54,820 nucleotides of DNA from Emiliania huxleyi CCMP1516 (lineage: Eukaryota; Haptophyta; Isochrysidales; Noelaerhabdaceae), in NCBI RefSeq assembly GCF_000372725.1, contig NW_005200434.1:9466-64285 (forward strand). The letters are read 5' to 3'. The position numbers and the translations under genes are program-made. The stretch's first letter is position 1. Each line of letters starts with the position of its first letter. The notes beneath the pieces were generated by a model. The model did not search any database and was not told the origin of the DNA. It saw only the letters and a list, made by a program, of their open reading frames with translations. Positions 40,854 to 51,740 of the stretch are shown piece after piece.

Positions 40854-40990
40854 TTGGAGGGGGCTCGGAAAGGCGCGCAAGCACGCCCTACGTCTTCCCC
40901 TCCTCCCCATCGGGCCGCATGAGCGGCCACGCCTCGCAGATTCGTTTTCGCGCCTGGGTCAGGCGCGCGGGGCATCCCCCGGGTCGCTCG
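40854..40990 (+). repeat. Direct repeat, copy at 42061-42170
   Basis: Shared words: TTGGAGGGGGCTCG, CCTCCCCATCGGGCCGC, GAGCGGCC, GGGTCAGGCGCGCGGGGCAT and CCCCCGGGTCGCTC. Copy 1 has a ~30-bp insertion near 40867. Non-coding. Other sequence between 40628 and 42828 shows no supported gene. Confidence 0.8.
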
Positions 40991-41335
40991 ACCAGCGATC
41001 CGAAGAGTGGCCGCTATGCGAAGGAAAGAGCGGGGCCCTCGACGCCTCAGTCCGGCCCTCCGAGGGGGGAAGGGAAGTGCGGGGTCCCCTCGGGCGCCTC
41101 AGTTCGGCCCTCCCGAGGGGGGGAGGGGAGCAAGGGGGTGGGGGGGTCGGGGCGGTGGGGAGGGGTCTCGGATTTCATGTGGCTAATACTTGCCTTTAGG
41201 GGAGGGGCCTCAGCCTGGCGAGTCCAGCTCAACCTGACGTCTTCCCCCCCTCCCTCGAGGCAGCGAGTAGGCAGCGAGTGGAGCACTCGAGCGCCTATAT
41301 GAAGGTATGTGAGATGGTGATGGGAATGGGAGGTC

Positions 41336-41432
41336 GGGCGGGCGGGCGGGGCGGGCGGGCGGGCGGGCGGGCGGGCGGGCGGGCAAGCGGGGAGAGGCGG
41401 GCGGGCGGGGCGGAGCGGGCGGGCGGGGTGAT
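41336..41432. repeat. (GGGC)n microsatellite
   Basis: GCGGGCGGGC-type repeat with few interruptions, followed by a GCAGCA-rich stretch to about 41530. The ORFs across it are low-complexity Gly/Arg or Ala/Pro runs. Confidence 0.9.
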
Positions 41433-42313
41433 CGGAGAAATCGTAGCCACAATCAGCAGCAGCGGAGCAGCGGCAGCAGCAGCAGCAGCAGCTGCAGCAG
41501 CCAGCAGCAGCCTGCCGCAGATTGCTGCCGTTGTCAGCGCCGCGATCCGCCGCCGCGCCGCCGCGCCGCCGCCGCCTGCGCTCGCCGCCGCCTCGTAGAC
41601 GACACATCTCGCGCTCGGAGAGCCGCGCAGCGGGCCGCGAGGTTGTGGTCAAAGAGCCGCAAAGTGGCGAGGTCATGAAATCATCAAATTTTGGACTTGC
41701 CCGAGACAGCCCGGAAATGGTCCCGAGCCGTAGCCCCGGCGTCGGCGCATCGCATCTCGGCCGCGAAGGGCCGGTTCCGCCGCGCAGTCGAGCGGCAGCA
41801 GCTCCAGGGCAACTTTGTCGACTAACTGGATGAGCCAAAAATCGGCGAGGAAACAGCACTGGCGGCACGCCGGGACGAATCCGGATTGGTTCTATTGTTC
41901 AGATTCACGGCGGCGAGCCGCCGCGAGCCCACAGGAGAGATGGGCGCCGCGGCACCAGACCGCGCCGCCAGCGAGGCGGGAGCAGCAGCCGACGACATGG
42001 CAGTTAGAAGCGATTTTCCTAGGTCTTTTTCGATTCGTTCACAGCTTGTTAGGTTCGAGGTTGGAGGGGGCTCGCCCCGTTCCTCCCCATCGGGCCGCGT
42101 GAGCGGCCTCGCCTCGCAGGTTCGTTTCTCGCGCCTGGGTCAGGCGCGCGGGGCATCCCCCGGGTCGCTCAGCGACGGGGGGGGGGGGAGGGGAGGGAGT
42201 CGGAGGATGATGGGGATGGTCCTCTCGGCGAGCACCACGGTGCTCGTGGATTCGACCATCCACCTGACTACCATTCCGACGACGCCTTCTGTGAGGAGGC
42301 CGGCATCTGTGAG

Positions 42314-42337
42314 GGCGACGGCTTCTAAGCCGTCGCC
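42314..42337. other. Perfect 11-bp-stem hairpin
   Basis: GGCGACGGCTT (42314-42324) and AAGCCGTCGCC (42327-42337) with a 2-nt centre, followed by TTTGC. It could be an RNA 3' stem, a terminator-like structure or a protein-binding palindrome. Confidence 0.5.
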
Positions 42338-42504
42338 TTTGCAGTGCCAGTCCCGTACCCGGTGTCGTGCGAGGGAGTTTTGTTGTAAAATTCTTTTAGT
42401 GTGTGTGTGTGTCTTTTAGCACGTGTGTTGTGGCGCGACAGTCCTTACCTAGTGTCGTGCGTCGTGCGAGGGAGTTTAGTTGTAATGCCTTGTGTTTGTT
42501 TGTT

Positions 42505-42680
42505 TCATAACATCGAAGGCTACCTCATAACATCGAAGGCTGGCTAAAAAAAATAACATTCGAAGGCTAAGCTCAAAAAAAATCGGTGTGCGGCGGGTGT
42601 GCGGGATGTCTGTGGGACAGAGAGAGCGATGTGCTTGTGTCCGCCTGGCGTTTGTTTCATAACATCGAAGGCTAGCAAAA
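42505..42680 (+). repeat. CATAACATCGAAGGCT repeats
   Basis: The 16-mer CATAACATCGAAGGCT recurs at about 42507, 42526 and 42658, with a variant near 42556, separated by A-rich runs. The word GTCGTGCGAGGGAGTTT also occurs twice just upstream (about 42367 and 42463). This AT-rich cluster lies directly upstream of the dioxygenase gene. Confidence 0.8.
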
Positions 42681-42828
42681 AATCGCTGCGCAAAGGACCG
42701 GTAGCGAGAGCGCCGATAGTTTTTGCCGCTTGTTCAGCTCAGCATGGAAGCCACCTGTGTCTGCTACTGATACACTTCTTCAGAAGAAATGGATATTTAA
42801 TCATGCCTTCCTATTTCTCAGTGAGAGC

Positions 42829-43746
42829 ATGATGCATGAGGTCGAGGAGATGGTGCATGCTCTTGAAAAAGTACAGCGCGAAGACGTCATTGGGCCGTTG
42901 ACATCGCAGAACCCACGCCTAATGTTTGATGGCGAGGCGAGTGCTCAAAACATGAAGGTGATCGAGCCTGTTCTCGACTTGTCGCCAACGTTCCGTGGCA
43001 CGGCCAGCGGCTCAAAAGTGCAATCCATCTTCCGCAGCTTGTTCGATGGTGACCGCCCCTTGCTATTCGAGGACAGAATTCAGATGAAGCTGCCGTCGTC
43101 TGGAAGCAAGCAGAGTCTGAGCATGCCAGGCGCATTCCCTTGGCATCAGGATTTCTGTTATTGGTCATCTTATTCTCGGAGCCTCATCTCGTTGTTCGTT
43201 TACCTGGACCAATCAACTGAGGAAAACGGTTGTGTGCAATTGCTTGCATACTCTCCAGAAGCGGGCTTGCTACCTCATGTAGCCTCGGGCGACGACACTT
43301 TCCCGCTCAAACTCGAAGGCGATGCTCTGGCTGATCTTTTGTCCAAACACTCACCTGTACTGACCACTGGATCTGCTGGTACAGTTGTTGTGTTCAGCGC
43401 GTTCACGCCCCATGCAAGTTTCAACAACATTTCCAGAAGGCCGCGACGAAGTTTCTTCTTGGTCTGCAATTCAGCTGCTGATGGCGACGGCTATTACAAG
43501 GCCAGCGAACAAGAACCAGTTTATCCCATCGGTAGTCATAATCTGGGGCGCGTCCCGCAGGACAAAATTGACTGTTGGAGCGCATGGAGATGTCGAGCGG
43601 TTGCACGAAAGCTGGTACTGGGGGAGCAGCTCTTACATCATCCACTTCCATTTCTTGGTGACGTTTTGACACTTGTTCATTTTCCACCTCGGGTTGTGTT
43701 TTCATTCATGTCTTTGGAGCCTCTGCGAAAGTCTGAGAGCGCGTGA
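42829..43746 (+). CDS. Phytanoyl-CoA dioxygenase-like protein
   Basis: At least 305 aa; the first in-frame ATG is at 42829, but family-like sequence (WIFNHAFLFLSES) extends upstream, so an upstream exon or start is likely. Iron ligands: HxD in FPWHQDFCYW and the distal His in FTPHASFNNISRRPRRSFFL, with the Arg for 2-oxoglutarate. SLFVYLDQSTEENGCVQLL is typical of PhyH-family Fe(II)/2OG hydroxylases. No intron is seen. Base composition is clearly less GC-rich than in neighbouring genes and extends through both flanks, which suggests transfer or retroposition. Substrate unknown. Confidence 0.75.
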   Translation: MMHEVEEMVHALEKVQREDVIGPLTSQNPRLMFDGEASAQNMKVIEPVLDLSPTFRGTASGSKVQSIFRSLFDGDRPLLFEDRIQMKLPSSGSKQSLSMPGAFPWHQDFCYWSSYSRSLISLFVYLDQSTEENGCVQLLAYSPEAGLLPHVASGDDTFPLKLEGDALADLLSKHSPVLTTGSAGTVVVFSAFTPHASFNNISRRPRRSFFLVCNSAADGDGYYKASEQEPVYPIGSHNLGRVPQDKIDCWSAWRCRAVARKLVLGEQLLHHPLPFLGDVLTLVHFPPRVVFSFMSLEPLRKSESA

Positions 43747-43913
43747 GGAGACATGGCGACTCCATAACCATAAAAAGGAACTCTCCCCGCGTGCGAGGAG
43801 ACAGGGGAGGCGTCGGCGAGCGAAGCCCACCTGTCCAAGCTCAAGAGACACTACCCGCAGCGATTTAGAGGGGAAAGTTGGCTCAGTTGTGGCTGTGATG
43901 AGATCATTGTTTG

Positions 43914-44215
43914 ATTAAATAAATAAATAAATAAAAACGGACACCTCTCTACTGTGAGATGGGTAAAAAGGAACAGGTCCCCGCCCTTGCGATCTTTTTT
44001 CGCGTGCAGGGTTCTTTGTGGGTTGTGGTCGGCGACTAGCCGGGGTCGTCCTCTCGATGGGGGACACTAGCACTAGCCGTCTTCCACATGGTCCCTCGGG
44101 TCCCTGCTGCTCCTAATCTATTGTTTGATTGAAAAACAATGTCAATGATTAGTAGACCGGTACTCGGTTTGGATGGTAGCGGGGGGCCCCGCCGGAGGCT
44201 GGTTACTGATTTTTA
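43914..44215. repeat. Dispersed repeat with AAATAAATAAA start, copy 2
   Basis: ATTAAATAAATAAATAAATA, then AACAGGTCCCCGCCC and GCAGGGTTCTTTGTGGG (compare 5187-5300). At 44149-44215 TACTCGGTTTGGATGGTAGC and GGAGGCTGGTTACTGATTTT match 3764-3806. The two parts together may be one longer dispersed element. Confidence 0.65.
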
Positions 44216-44325
44216 GGCTCCGGCCATTCGAGATCTGGCAACGCTGCACCTAGGATCGCTACGATTGGCCCCCGACGCTACAGTCACCGCTGCACCTTTT
44301 CTCGGTCTCGCCCCTCCGGCCTCTG

Positions 44326-46267
44326 CTACTCCTCCCCTTCCTCGTCGCCGTCAGCCGCAGCCGCCGAAGACACCGACGGCGGCGGCAGCTCGCTCAGCCG
44401 GAACGAGGCGGACGGCGCGAGACGCCCTCCCTCGCCCAACGCAAAGCAGAGGAGCTCAAACTCGCACAGCGCGAACAGCCGCCCCTGCACCGGCGACTGC
44501 AGCGCGAGCGGCGGGCTGCGCAGCTCGAGGGCCTATCAGTATCAATCGACAGCGACACATCATTCATTAAACGAATCGCGGCGGGCTGGACAGCCCGAGC
44601 GCCAGCCCGGGCCGCGGCCGGAGCTCCGCCTCCGCCGCCTAGTCTCGAGCGAAGTGATCTCGACCGATCTCGACCGATCTCGACCGATCTCGCGCCAGCT
44701 CGCGCCTCTGCCCCCTCGAGCGCGTGCAGCGTCCTCTCGCTGTCGAAGCCGAGGTAGAGCAGCCGCGAGGCGGCCTGAGGGGCCGTTGACTGACTAATGA
44801 ATGGACCGCCCTCCGACGCCAGCGAGGGAGCAGCTGCGAGGAGCGCCAGCTCACACGCGCAGCGCAGCACCGCCCCTTCGCCGCACGCGCTGCCCTCCGC
44901 CGCCTCCGAGCCCGCGGACGCGGACGCGGCGACGGGTGAAGGAGCGGGTGGGGGAGCGGGTGGGGGAGCGTCGCCGGCGTCGGGGCCGAGCGGCGCAGCG
45001 TGGCGGAGCAGGCGAAGGAGCTCCGCGGCAGACCGCTTCCTGTTCAAGCGTTATGATTCTCCACTCACGGGGACGGATGGGGAGTGAGCAGCCCCGCGCA
45101 GGGCCGCTTCCAGAGCCGCTCGGCGCCGTCGCACCGCCACAAGCAGACCTGCGGTTACGACAGGAGGTGAGGACGAGATCAGCACTCCTCACGGCCCCTT
45201 CTCGCCGCCACAAGCAGACCTCCGCGCCGCTGCCCGCCGCGGTGAGCAGCAGCGGCAGCGCGGCGAGCGGCAGCACGACCTCGACGGGCGAGGTGTGCGT
45301 GAGGTAGTAGCGCTCGATGATGTCGGCGCTCGGCCACCTGCCAGCGACGAGTGTGAGCGGTTGTGGGTGATGCACCATCCCATATTAACTGGGACGTCTC
45401 GAATGAAGTCGGGCGCGCGGCCACCGGCTAGCGCGCACGTGCCCCTCCCGGTCCGCCGTCACCAGCTCGCCTGTCTCATTGACTAATTAATTCATCAATT
45501 ACTCATTAATTCACCGGTCCGCCGTCACCAGCTCGCCTGTCTCAATGACTAATTAATTCATCAATTACTCATTAATTCACCGGTCCGCCGTCACCAGCTC
45601 GCCTGTCTCACTGACTCGGCTGGCTCACGGACGGGTGAACTGGCTCTTCTCGGCCCGCACGGAGCAGCTCGCCGCCGCCGGGCGTGAAGGCGAGGTGCGA
45701 GACGGGGGAGAGGTGGCCGAGCTTGAGCAGCGGCGCCTGTGCACGTGCCGTGGCTGTGAAGAGACGCCCTTCAGCAGCGAGAGCCGGCCGAGCGAGCAGC
45801 GGCGCCGCAGACGGACAGCGCACGTCAAAGGCAAACACTTCTCCAAACTTGTCGGCCCAGAGGCCGAGGAGCGAGGTCTCGCCGCCCGCCGGGAGAGGCG
45901 CGAAGGCGACGCACCCAATCTTCTTGTGGTGCGTCCACGTGCCGATCGGCGCGGCCGCGGCGTCGGCAGTGACGTCCCAGGCTCGCACCGCCTTGTCGTC
46001 GCCGCCGGAGAGGAGCACGCCGCCGCACCGGCTGAAGCACACGCTGCGCACCACGCCGGTCGGGGTGAGCGCGCGCGGCGCCAGCGGCTCCTCGGCGGCA
46101 AAGAGCTGGAGCGAGTCCAGGTGAGCGACGCACACGAGCCCGCCCTGCGGGTCGACCGCCGCGACGACGGCGTCGCACTGCGCGGTGCGCCGCACCTTGG
46201 CGGCCGGAGCCTCGTGCGTCCGCACGAGCACCGAGCTGCCCACGCGGGAGGAGGCGGGGTGGACCAT
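44326..46267 (-). CDS. WDR4: WD40 protein, tRNA m7G46 methyltransferase subunit-like
   Basis: Exons 46267-45673, 45470-45425, 45337-45220, 45148-45111, 45039-44706, 44638-44603 and 44532-44326 give 1374 nt, 457 aa, close to Trm82/WDR4 length. Seen: VVRSVCFSRCGGVLLSGGDD, LWADKFGEVFAFDV, LGHLSPVSHLAFTPGGGELV, TADREGHVRASRWPSAD, IIERYYLTHTSPVEVVLPL, LLLTAAGSGAEVCLWR. The ADKxGxVxxF block and the TADRE...R block are characteristic of WDR4/Trm82, the non-catalytic partner of METTL1/Trm8 in tRNA m7G46 formation. Introns: 45471-45672 GC, 45338-45424 GT, 45149-45219 GT, 45040-45110 GA, 44639-44705 GC, 44533-44602 GC. Orthology is inferred. Confidence 0.78.
45448..45619. repeat. 66-bp tandem units with repeated splice acceptor
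   Basis: Units start at 45448, 45514 and 45580. On the minus strand each carries an AT-rich stretch, GAGACAG, then the first 23 nt of exon 2 (GCGAGCTGGTGACGGCGGAC...). Three potential 3' splice sites therefore lie in tandem in the first intron of the WD40 gene. Confidence 0.88.
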
Positions 46268-46404
46268 TTCTTGGGGCGTTCGTCGCTTGCGGCAACACGC
46301 TGCCGGCCGCTGCCACGCGCCCGCGAGACGGTTCTGGGCGTGGAGGGCGGGGACAGGCGCGGGAGGGTGGTACGGTGGAATCCGCGGACGGGGACCGGGA
46401 CGGT

Positions 46405-47320
46405 TGATTGCTAGAGGCCGAGCAAGCCTGCTCTAGCCTCACGCGTTCGCCCCTGTTGTCTGTTGTTTGTTGTGCCCTTGTTTGTTTCTCTTGGCACCTG
46501 GGAGTGCTGGGGGGGGCGATAGGGAGAATGTGGCCCTGAGTTATGTGTACGCCAACTCAGGGTGTGTGGCAGCCAGCTGGTTGTGTGTCTTGTGAGCCTG
46601 TTTGTGTCTTTGTGTCGCTCGTGCGTGTCGTCATCATCTGTCTCGCGTCCACCCATACCGCGTTGGTGTCCAGTCCGAGCCTGACTGTTGTTCATCTTTC
46701 TACATACATACATACGGTTGAGGCCGTAGGCAAGCCTGCTCTAGCCTCGCACGTCACTTGTGTTGATTAAATGAACTCGGGGGCACGGGACGCGGCACAA
46801 ACGGGGCACAAACGCCAGGCTACAAAGCACGTCACTTCCTGTCGTCTGTCTGTTGTTGTTGTGCCCTTGTTTGTTCCCTTGGCACCTTCGCTGTCGAAAG
46901 CCCTCCGGTCCCTCGATTCCCTCGCCTCGCTGTCCCCTCTACTGCTTCGTCCCAATTTATATCCTCATCCTCTGTGCGCGTTGTTGCTCCCTTCCCTTCT
47001 CCATCGTTGTTGCCTCCGTCGACTGCGGCGCTGCCTCTTCCCTCGCCTCCGTCCTCCTCGTATCGCCTGCCATCGTCCCGTGTCTCCTCGTCCTCGCTAT
47101 CGTCTAGGCCGTTGTCTACTTGTTCATCGTGTCCCCTGCTGCTGGTGGCAACGCCGTTGGCCTCCTCTCTCCCCCTTTCCTCGCTGCCCCCCTCGCTGTC
47201 TTGTGTTGATGGACCCCCTCCCTCTCGCCCTCGCCACCGTCACCGTCACCATCCCCATCGCTACCGCCCTCCAGATCCCCGCCATCCTTTGTTTCACACT
47301 CGTCTCTGCCATGTCCGCCG
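46405..47320. repeat. Dispersed repeat cluster
   Basis: 46405-46500 and 46720-46880 hold copies of the GAGCAAGCCTGCTCTAG / TTGTCTGTTGTTTGTTGTGC family (compare 31150-31230). 46890-47320 is copy 2 of the pyrimidine-rich repeat at 25880-26162. No gene could be supported between 46268 and 47728. Confidence 0.7.
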
Positions 47321-47728
47321 TCGCCGCCGTCCTTTCTGCTGCGCTCTGTGCTCCTTGGTACAGTCGCTTGTTGTCGGTCCCGTGCCCGCCGAGTGGCTAG
47401 ATGCTACGACTGACTCGAGACGACTGAGGTGTGTGTCGTCGACTCGTGCGTCGTGGTTTCGTATCAAGAATACTCACTCACTCACTCACATGCGCATCAT
47501 CTGTCTCCTTGCCCTCGTTTAATGCGCGCATCTTCGTATCCTTTGATACAGAAAAGATAGCAGGGACATATCGACAAGCACCAAACGTGACCCCCACGAC
47601 CACAGGGTCTGTGTCGCTGTCTGTCGGCACGCTGTCAACAGGACGTCGAGAGGGCGAGAGGCTTGACGTGATCCGACCCTGCGACCCTGGAGCCGAGCGG
47701 CGGGCGCGAGGAGAGTCTTAAAAGAGAG

Positions 47729-48429
47729 TCAGGCGGGGCCGATTCTCGCCGCCAGAGGCCCGAGCGGCGGCACGACCGCCGCGATCCACTTCCAGCCCCT
47801 CCACGGCGCCGACGCCGCCGGGGCGCCCGCCGCGTCCGCCGTGCCGCCCTCGCCCGCCGGGGCGGGATGATGTGGCGCCGCCTCCTGCTGCAGCTCGGCC
47901 TGTGTTCACAGCTGGAGGTGTGAAGAGAGCCCGTTCACAGCTCAGGACCTCTCCCCTCCTGCTGCAGCTCGGCCAGGCGCTCGAGTGCGGCGCTCGCCCC
48001 CTCGTGGCCGGCGACGTTGGCGAGCGCGCGCTGGTACGCGTCCGCCGCGTGCGGGAGGCAGGAGCCTACACCATTGGCCAATCAATAGCCTCGAACCGAC
48101 TCCTTCATTAGTTGCAGGTCCCGCCGCGTGCGGGAGGCAGGAGGGAGCCTCCGCTGCAGCGGCTCGCGGGCAGCCGCTCGAGGAGCTGCCCCGCCATCAG
48201 GTGCAGGTCGGACAGCACCTGCCGTCGGGCAGGCAGAGAACTCATCGCAGAGAGTGAATCGTCGAAGTGAATTGGTTCCTAGATCTATGTGTGCTGAGAC
48301 TCAGCTACAGGCCGGCAGCGCCTGCCCTGGGTCTGCGGGCGCGGGAGCGTCGTCCGCACGGATCACCAGGATGTCGATCGCGCGCTGGCACGCCTGCGTG
48401 GGACAGACGAGCGGCTCGTGCTGTGTGTC

Positions 48430-48487
<58 letters not shown>

Positions 48488-49163
48488 GCTCCAGTGGGAC
48501 CCGTCCCTCCGTCTCGCGGTGCGCCCACCCCACACCGCCCAACGGCCAGGTCATCGACTACAGGCTGTTCTTCCCCTCTGGTCGCGGGCGGTCCTTCGCC
48601 TCTCCCTCTATCTAGAGACGAGTCGACGAGAGGAGAGGGGCGAGCTGGGCGGTGTCTCAGAGTCTCTTCTCTGCAGCATGGGCTGCGTCTGCTACGCTAA
48701 GAGTCGCCTCGAGCGCCGCCATGACGTCGCCGAGCCCCGCTTGAACCGCCGCAAGGTTGGCATGCGCCGGCCACAGGTTTGGGTTCCCGCGTATAGCGGC
48801 GTCAAAGTGGTCGATCGCCGCGAGGACCTCGCCTCGATTCTCGAGCACCGCACGCCCGGCCGCGTACTCGCTGTTCGGCGAGAGCCCGCTCCACAGGAGC
48901 CCGCCCGGGAGACGCCCGAGCAGAGCCGCGCCGCTGTACGCAGCAAATTGCCGCGCGCGAGTCAGCTGCGCCACGGCCGTCGCTGGCTCGCCTTGCTCGA
49001 GCGCCAGCAGGCCGCTGCGCTCGAGGCGGGAGCCGCACAGCGAGAGAGCGGCCGGGAGAGACACGGCGACTAGCAGCGATGCGACAACATGGCGACGGAG
49101 AGCGGACGCAGGCGGCGAGGCTCTCCTCTTGGACTGCTTGTTGCTGCGCGGCTTGTTGGCCAT
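47729..49163 (-). CDS. Membrane-anchored TPR protein, five exons
   Basis: Exons 49163-48708, 48393-48322, 48218-48149, 48065-47974 and 47899-47729 give 861 nt, 286 aa. The N-terminus is basic, then hydrophobic (HVVASLLVAVSLPAALSLCG), a likely signal anchor. TPR-like units: GLLALEQGEPATAVAQLTRA, EVLAAIDHFDAAIRGNPNLW, AHANLAAVQAGLGDVMAALE, then DAYQRALANVAGHEGAS. The C-terminus has a Trp-rich hydrophobic stretch (WRGWKWIAAVVPPLGPLA). TPRs bind proteins; partner unknown. All four introns (48394-48707, 48219-48321, 48066-48148, 47900-47973) have GC donors; the largest holds a (TG)n tract. Its start codon abuts the truncated reverse-transcriptase element. Confidence 0.75.
48433..48486. repeat. (TG)27 microsatellite in a TPR-gene intron
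   Basis: A pure 54-bp TG tract inside the intron 48394-48707. Confidence 0.95.
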
Positions 49164-51672
49164 CGTGGCGCCCGGGCGCGGTAATCGTGTGTATGGCCGC
49201 GACGGAGTAGTAGAAGAAGCGGAAGATGGCGAGGAGGGACGGAAAGCGTCTCCGCAGGAAGGCGAATCCCGCCCAGCGGCTCGTCCACTGGTACATGGCG
49301 GAGATGTCGTCGGAGACGATGCCGTGGCGTGGCGCGTGCTCGGTCCAGCCTCGGACGAGGCGGGCAAGTTTCTCCGTTCCCTTGGAGGAGAAGCACCAGT
49401 TGGTGACAAACTTGAGCGGGCGGGAGGCGGCGGCGAGGGCGTCCCTGGCAGCAGCGAGGGCGGCGGCGGTGCGGCTGGCGCGCGCGCGCAGGCCTGCGGC
49501 GGACGGATCGTTGCCGGAGACGGCGGTGGCAGCCTCGTGCTGCAGCTCGGCGGCGAGGACGTCCGCCTCGGCGGTGTCAATGCGGCGCTGATGGTCCTGC
49601 ACGTCCTCGGGGGCGGGCTCGGTGAAGTTGCGTTCGAACCCTTTGCGGCAAGCGCGATTGATTATTGCCCAGAGGAGACAGCGCCACTTCTCGCACATGC
49701 CGAGGGGCCGACGGCCTTTGATCTCGCCGGTCAAAGGGCAGACTTTGGCGGCGAGGGCGGCGCGGATGCCGCCGGCGAGGAGGTCGCGGGCAGTCGCCCC
49801 ACCCTGGTCTGCTGCGACGGCGTTGGCCCATTTAGTGACGGCCTTGAGGCCTCTCGGCTGCCGGATAATCGCTTTGATGATGCGGTTGTCCTGCGGCAAC
49901 GTGCCCGGCGCCCGCAGGTCGCGCAGCTGTGCGGCGGCCTTCTGGACGAGCTTGGCTGTAAACTGGATCGGGGCGTGCCCAGGCTCGTCGGCAACATGCT
50001 CAGGAGTGAGCTCCCGATGGGGGGTCTGAGGGTTGAAGCCGATGAGGGCGCGTTTGGAGTCCGGCAGTCGGGGGTCGAGGGCGGGGGAGGGGGTGGACTG
50101 CTTGAAGGCTGCCGACCAATCGCCATGCGAGGCCAAGAAGGCCTGTTTACGGATGGTCGTCGCGTCGCAAGGCATCCCCGATACGGTCGGCTCGGACAGC
50201 CTGTCGTAGTCCACTTGGAGCTCGTCCTCAAGTTCGCACAGGTCGCCGTCGGGGTTGGAGCGGCTCGCAGTGCGGCGCGCCTCGTCCGCGAAGGCGCGCC
50301 AGAGCTGCACGGCGGTGCCATCGTTGATGGCGCTCACCCACGCGGCTGCGCGATGGCGCAGTTGGTCCGCGGGGCGAGGCTCGACCTCGCCGTGCGAGCG
50401 GAAGAAGACATAGGCGTTGTAGAGGTCGGCGCACAGGAAAGCGAGGCCGTTCGTCTCGCCGTTCACGTCTTCGGCAAAGTGCTCGTGCGCAGCGACGACT
50501 GGCGCAAAGAGTTCCGCCTGGAAGCCAGAGTGGAGTGGGATCTCCTGTGCGCGGAGGCAGCCGCCAAGACTCCGCACGTCGGCGTCGATGTCAATGCCGC
50601 GGAGGCAGAGTAGGTTGTCGCCCGTGGTGATGGCAGGGATGGCGACGAGGCGGTGCGTGTCATTGGGGCGGGGGGGCGGCGCGCTGGGGGCGGCGGAGGG
50701 GGCCGGCGAGTGCGCCGGCGCGGCTCCTTGGGGGCTGCCAGAGGGGGCGGGGGCGGGGGCGGGGGCGGGGGCGAGGCAGGGGAGGCAGGAGCCGAGGGTG
50801 CCCGGCTTGGCGCGAGCGGCGACCGCAGACCGCGCTCGTTTCTCCGCCTCCTTCCACGTCTTGGCCGCGATCTGCAATTCTTTGTGAGCAGTCCTGCGCG
50901 TGTTGTCGCCGCTCGTGCAATGGTTCAGCCAGCCTGAGTTCCCATTCTGGGTTGGTCGCGGGAGCACGCAGAACACCCCTCTGCAGATGTCGCATCGGTG
51001 GAAAGCGTGGTCGGCTAGCACATCGTCGGTGTCGGCGGAGGATGGGTGAGCGGCGGCGCAGTGCTCGGCGAGGTGTCGCCGATCCGGGAAGGGGTCGTGG
51101 TTGCAGCCGTCAATGGGGCACTTGATGCCTCCGACTGGTGCGTTGTAGCCGTTGTACTTCGCCGCAAGGTCTTGGACCCTGTTGGTCGCTACGACGGCGT
51201 TGACGACGGTGATGGCGGAGGGCGAGATGAGGGGGGCGGCGGGGTTGGCGACGGCGGTGATGACGGGGGGCGAGACGAGGGGGGCGGCGATGCTGGCGGC
51301 CGCGGGGGCGGCGCTCGCAGGTTGCTGCTGTTGTTGCTGCTGTTGCTGCTGCTGCTGGGCCTGCTGCTGCTGTGCTACAGGCGCCGCTGCTGGTGCCGCC
51401 TGCGCCACTGGTGTTGCGAGCGTCGTCGCCTCTTGCGGCTGGGCGGTGGCGGCAGGGGTGCTGGCGTGCGGGGCAAGCCTGCCTGCCGTGTCTGTGGCTG
51501 GCTCGTCCGACGGGGGGCACGTGCCGTGGGCGCATGGCGCGGCGCGCGGGGACGCATTGGCGTCGGGCGGGGTTGCGCGTGCAAGCGCCTCGTGAGCGCG
51601 CGCCGGTGGGGCGCGCTCGGCGGCCCCTCCGGCGGTGGCCGGCGGGGACTTTTGTGGTCGGAGCTTACGCAT
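49164..51672 (-). mobile_element. Reverse-transcriptase retroelement, 3'-truncated
   Basis: One frame from ATG 51672 of about 830 aa. An Ala/Pro-rich start holds a poly-Gln run (near 51300-51370). Zinc-finger motifs follow: CPIDGCNHDPFPDRRHLAEH and CDICRGVFC...H-C. A Pro/Ala linker leads to a reverse transcriptase N-terminal half: KGRRPLGMCEKWRCLLWAII (RT1/2 region), FVTNWCFSSKGTEKLARLVR, GIVSDDISAMYQWTSR (motif A, catalytic Asp) and FRFFYYSVAAIHT. Motif C and everything downstream are missing; the frame then runs antisense-like into the TPR gene. It looks like a protist non-LTR element that lost its 3' half, so it is inactive. Confidence 0.7.
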
Positions 51673-51740
51673 AGCCTTCTTACAACTAGCGATGGGGCCA
51701 GTGGGCAATCGTGCGGGTAGAGAATTTTCTTTTTCTCGCG

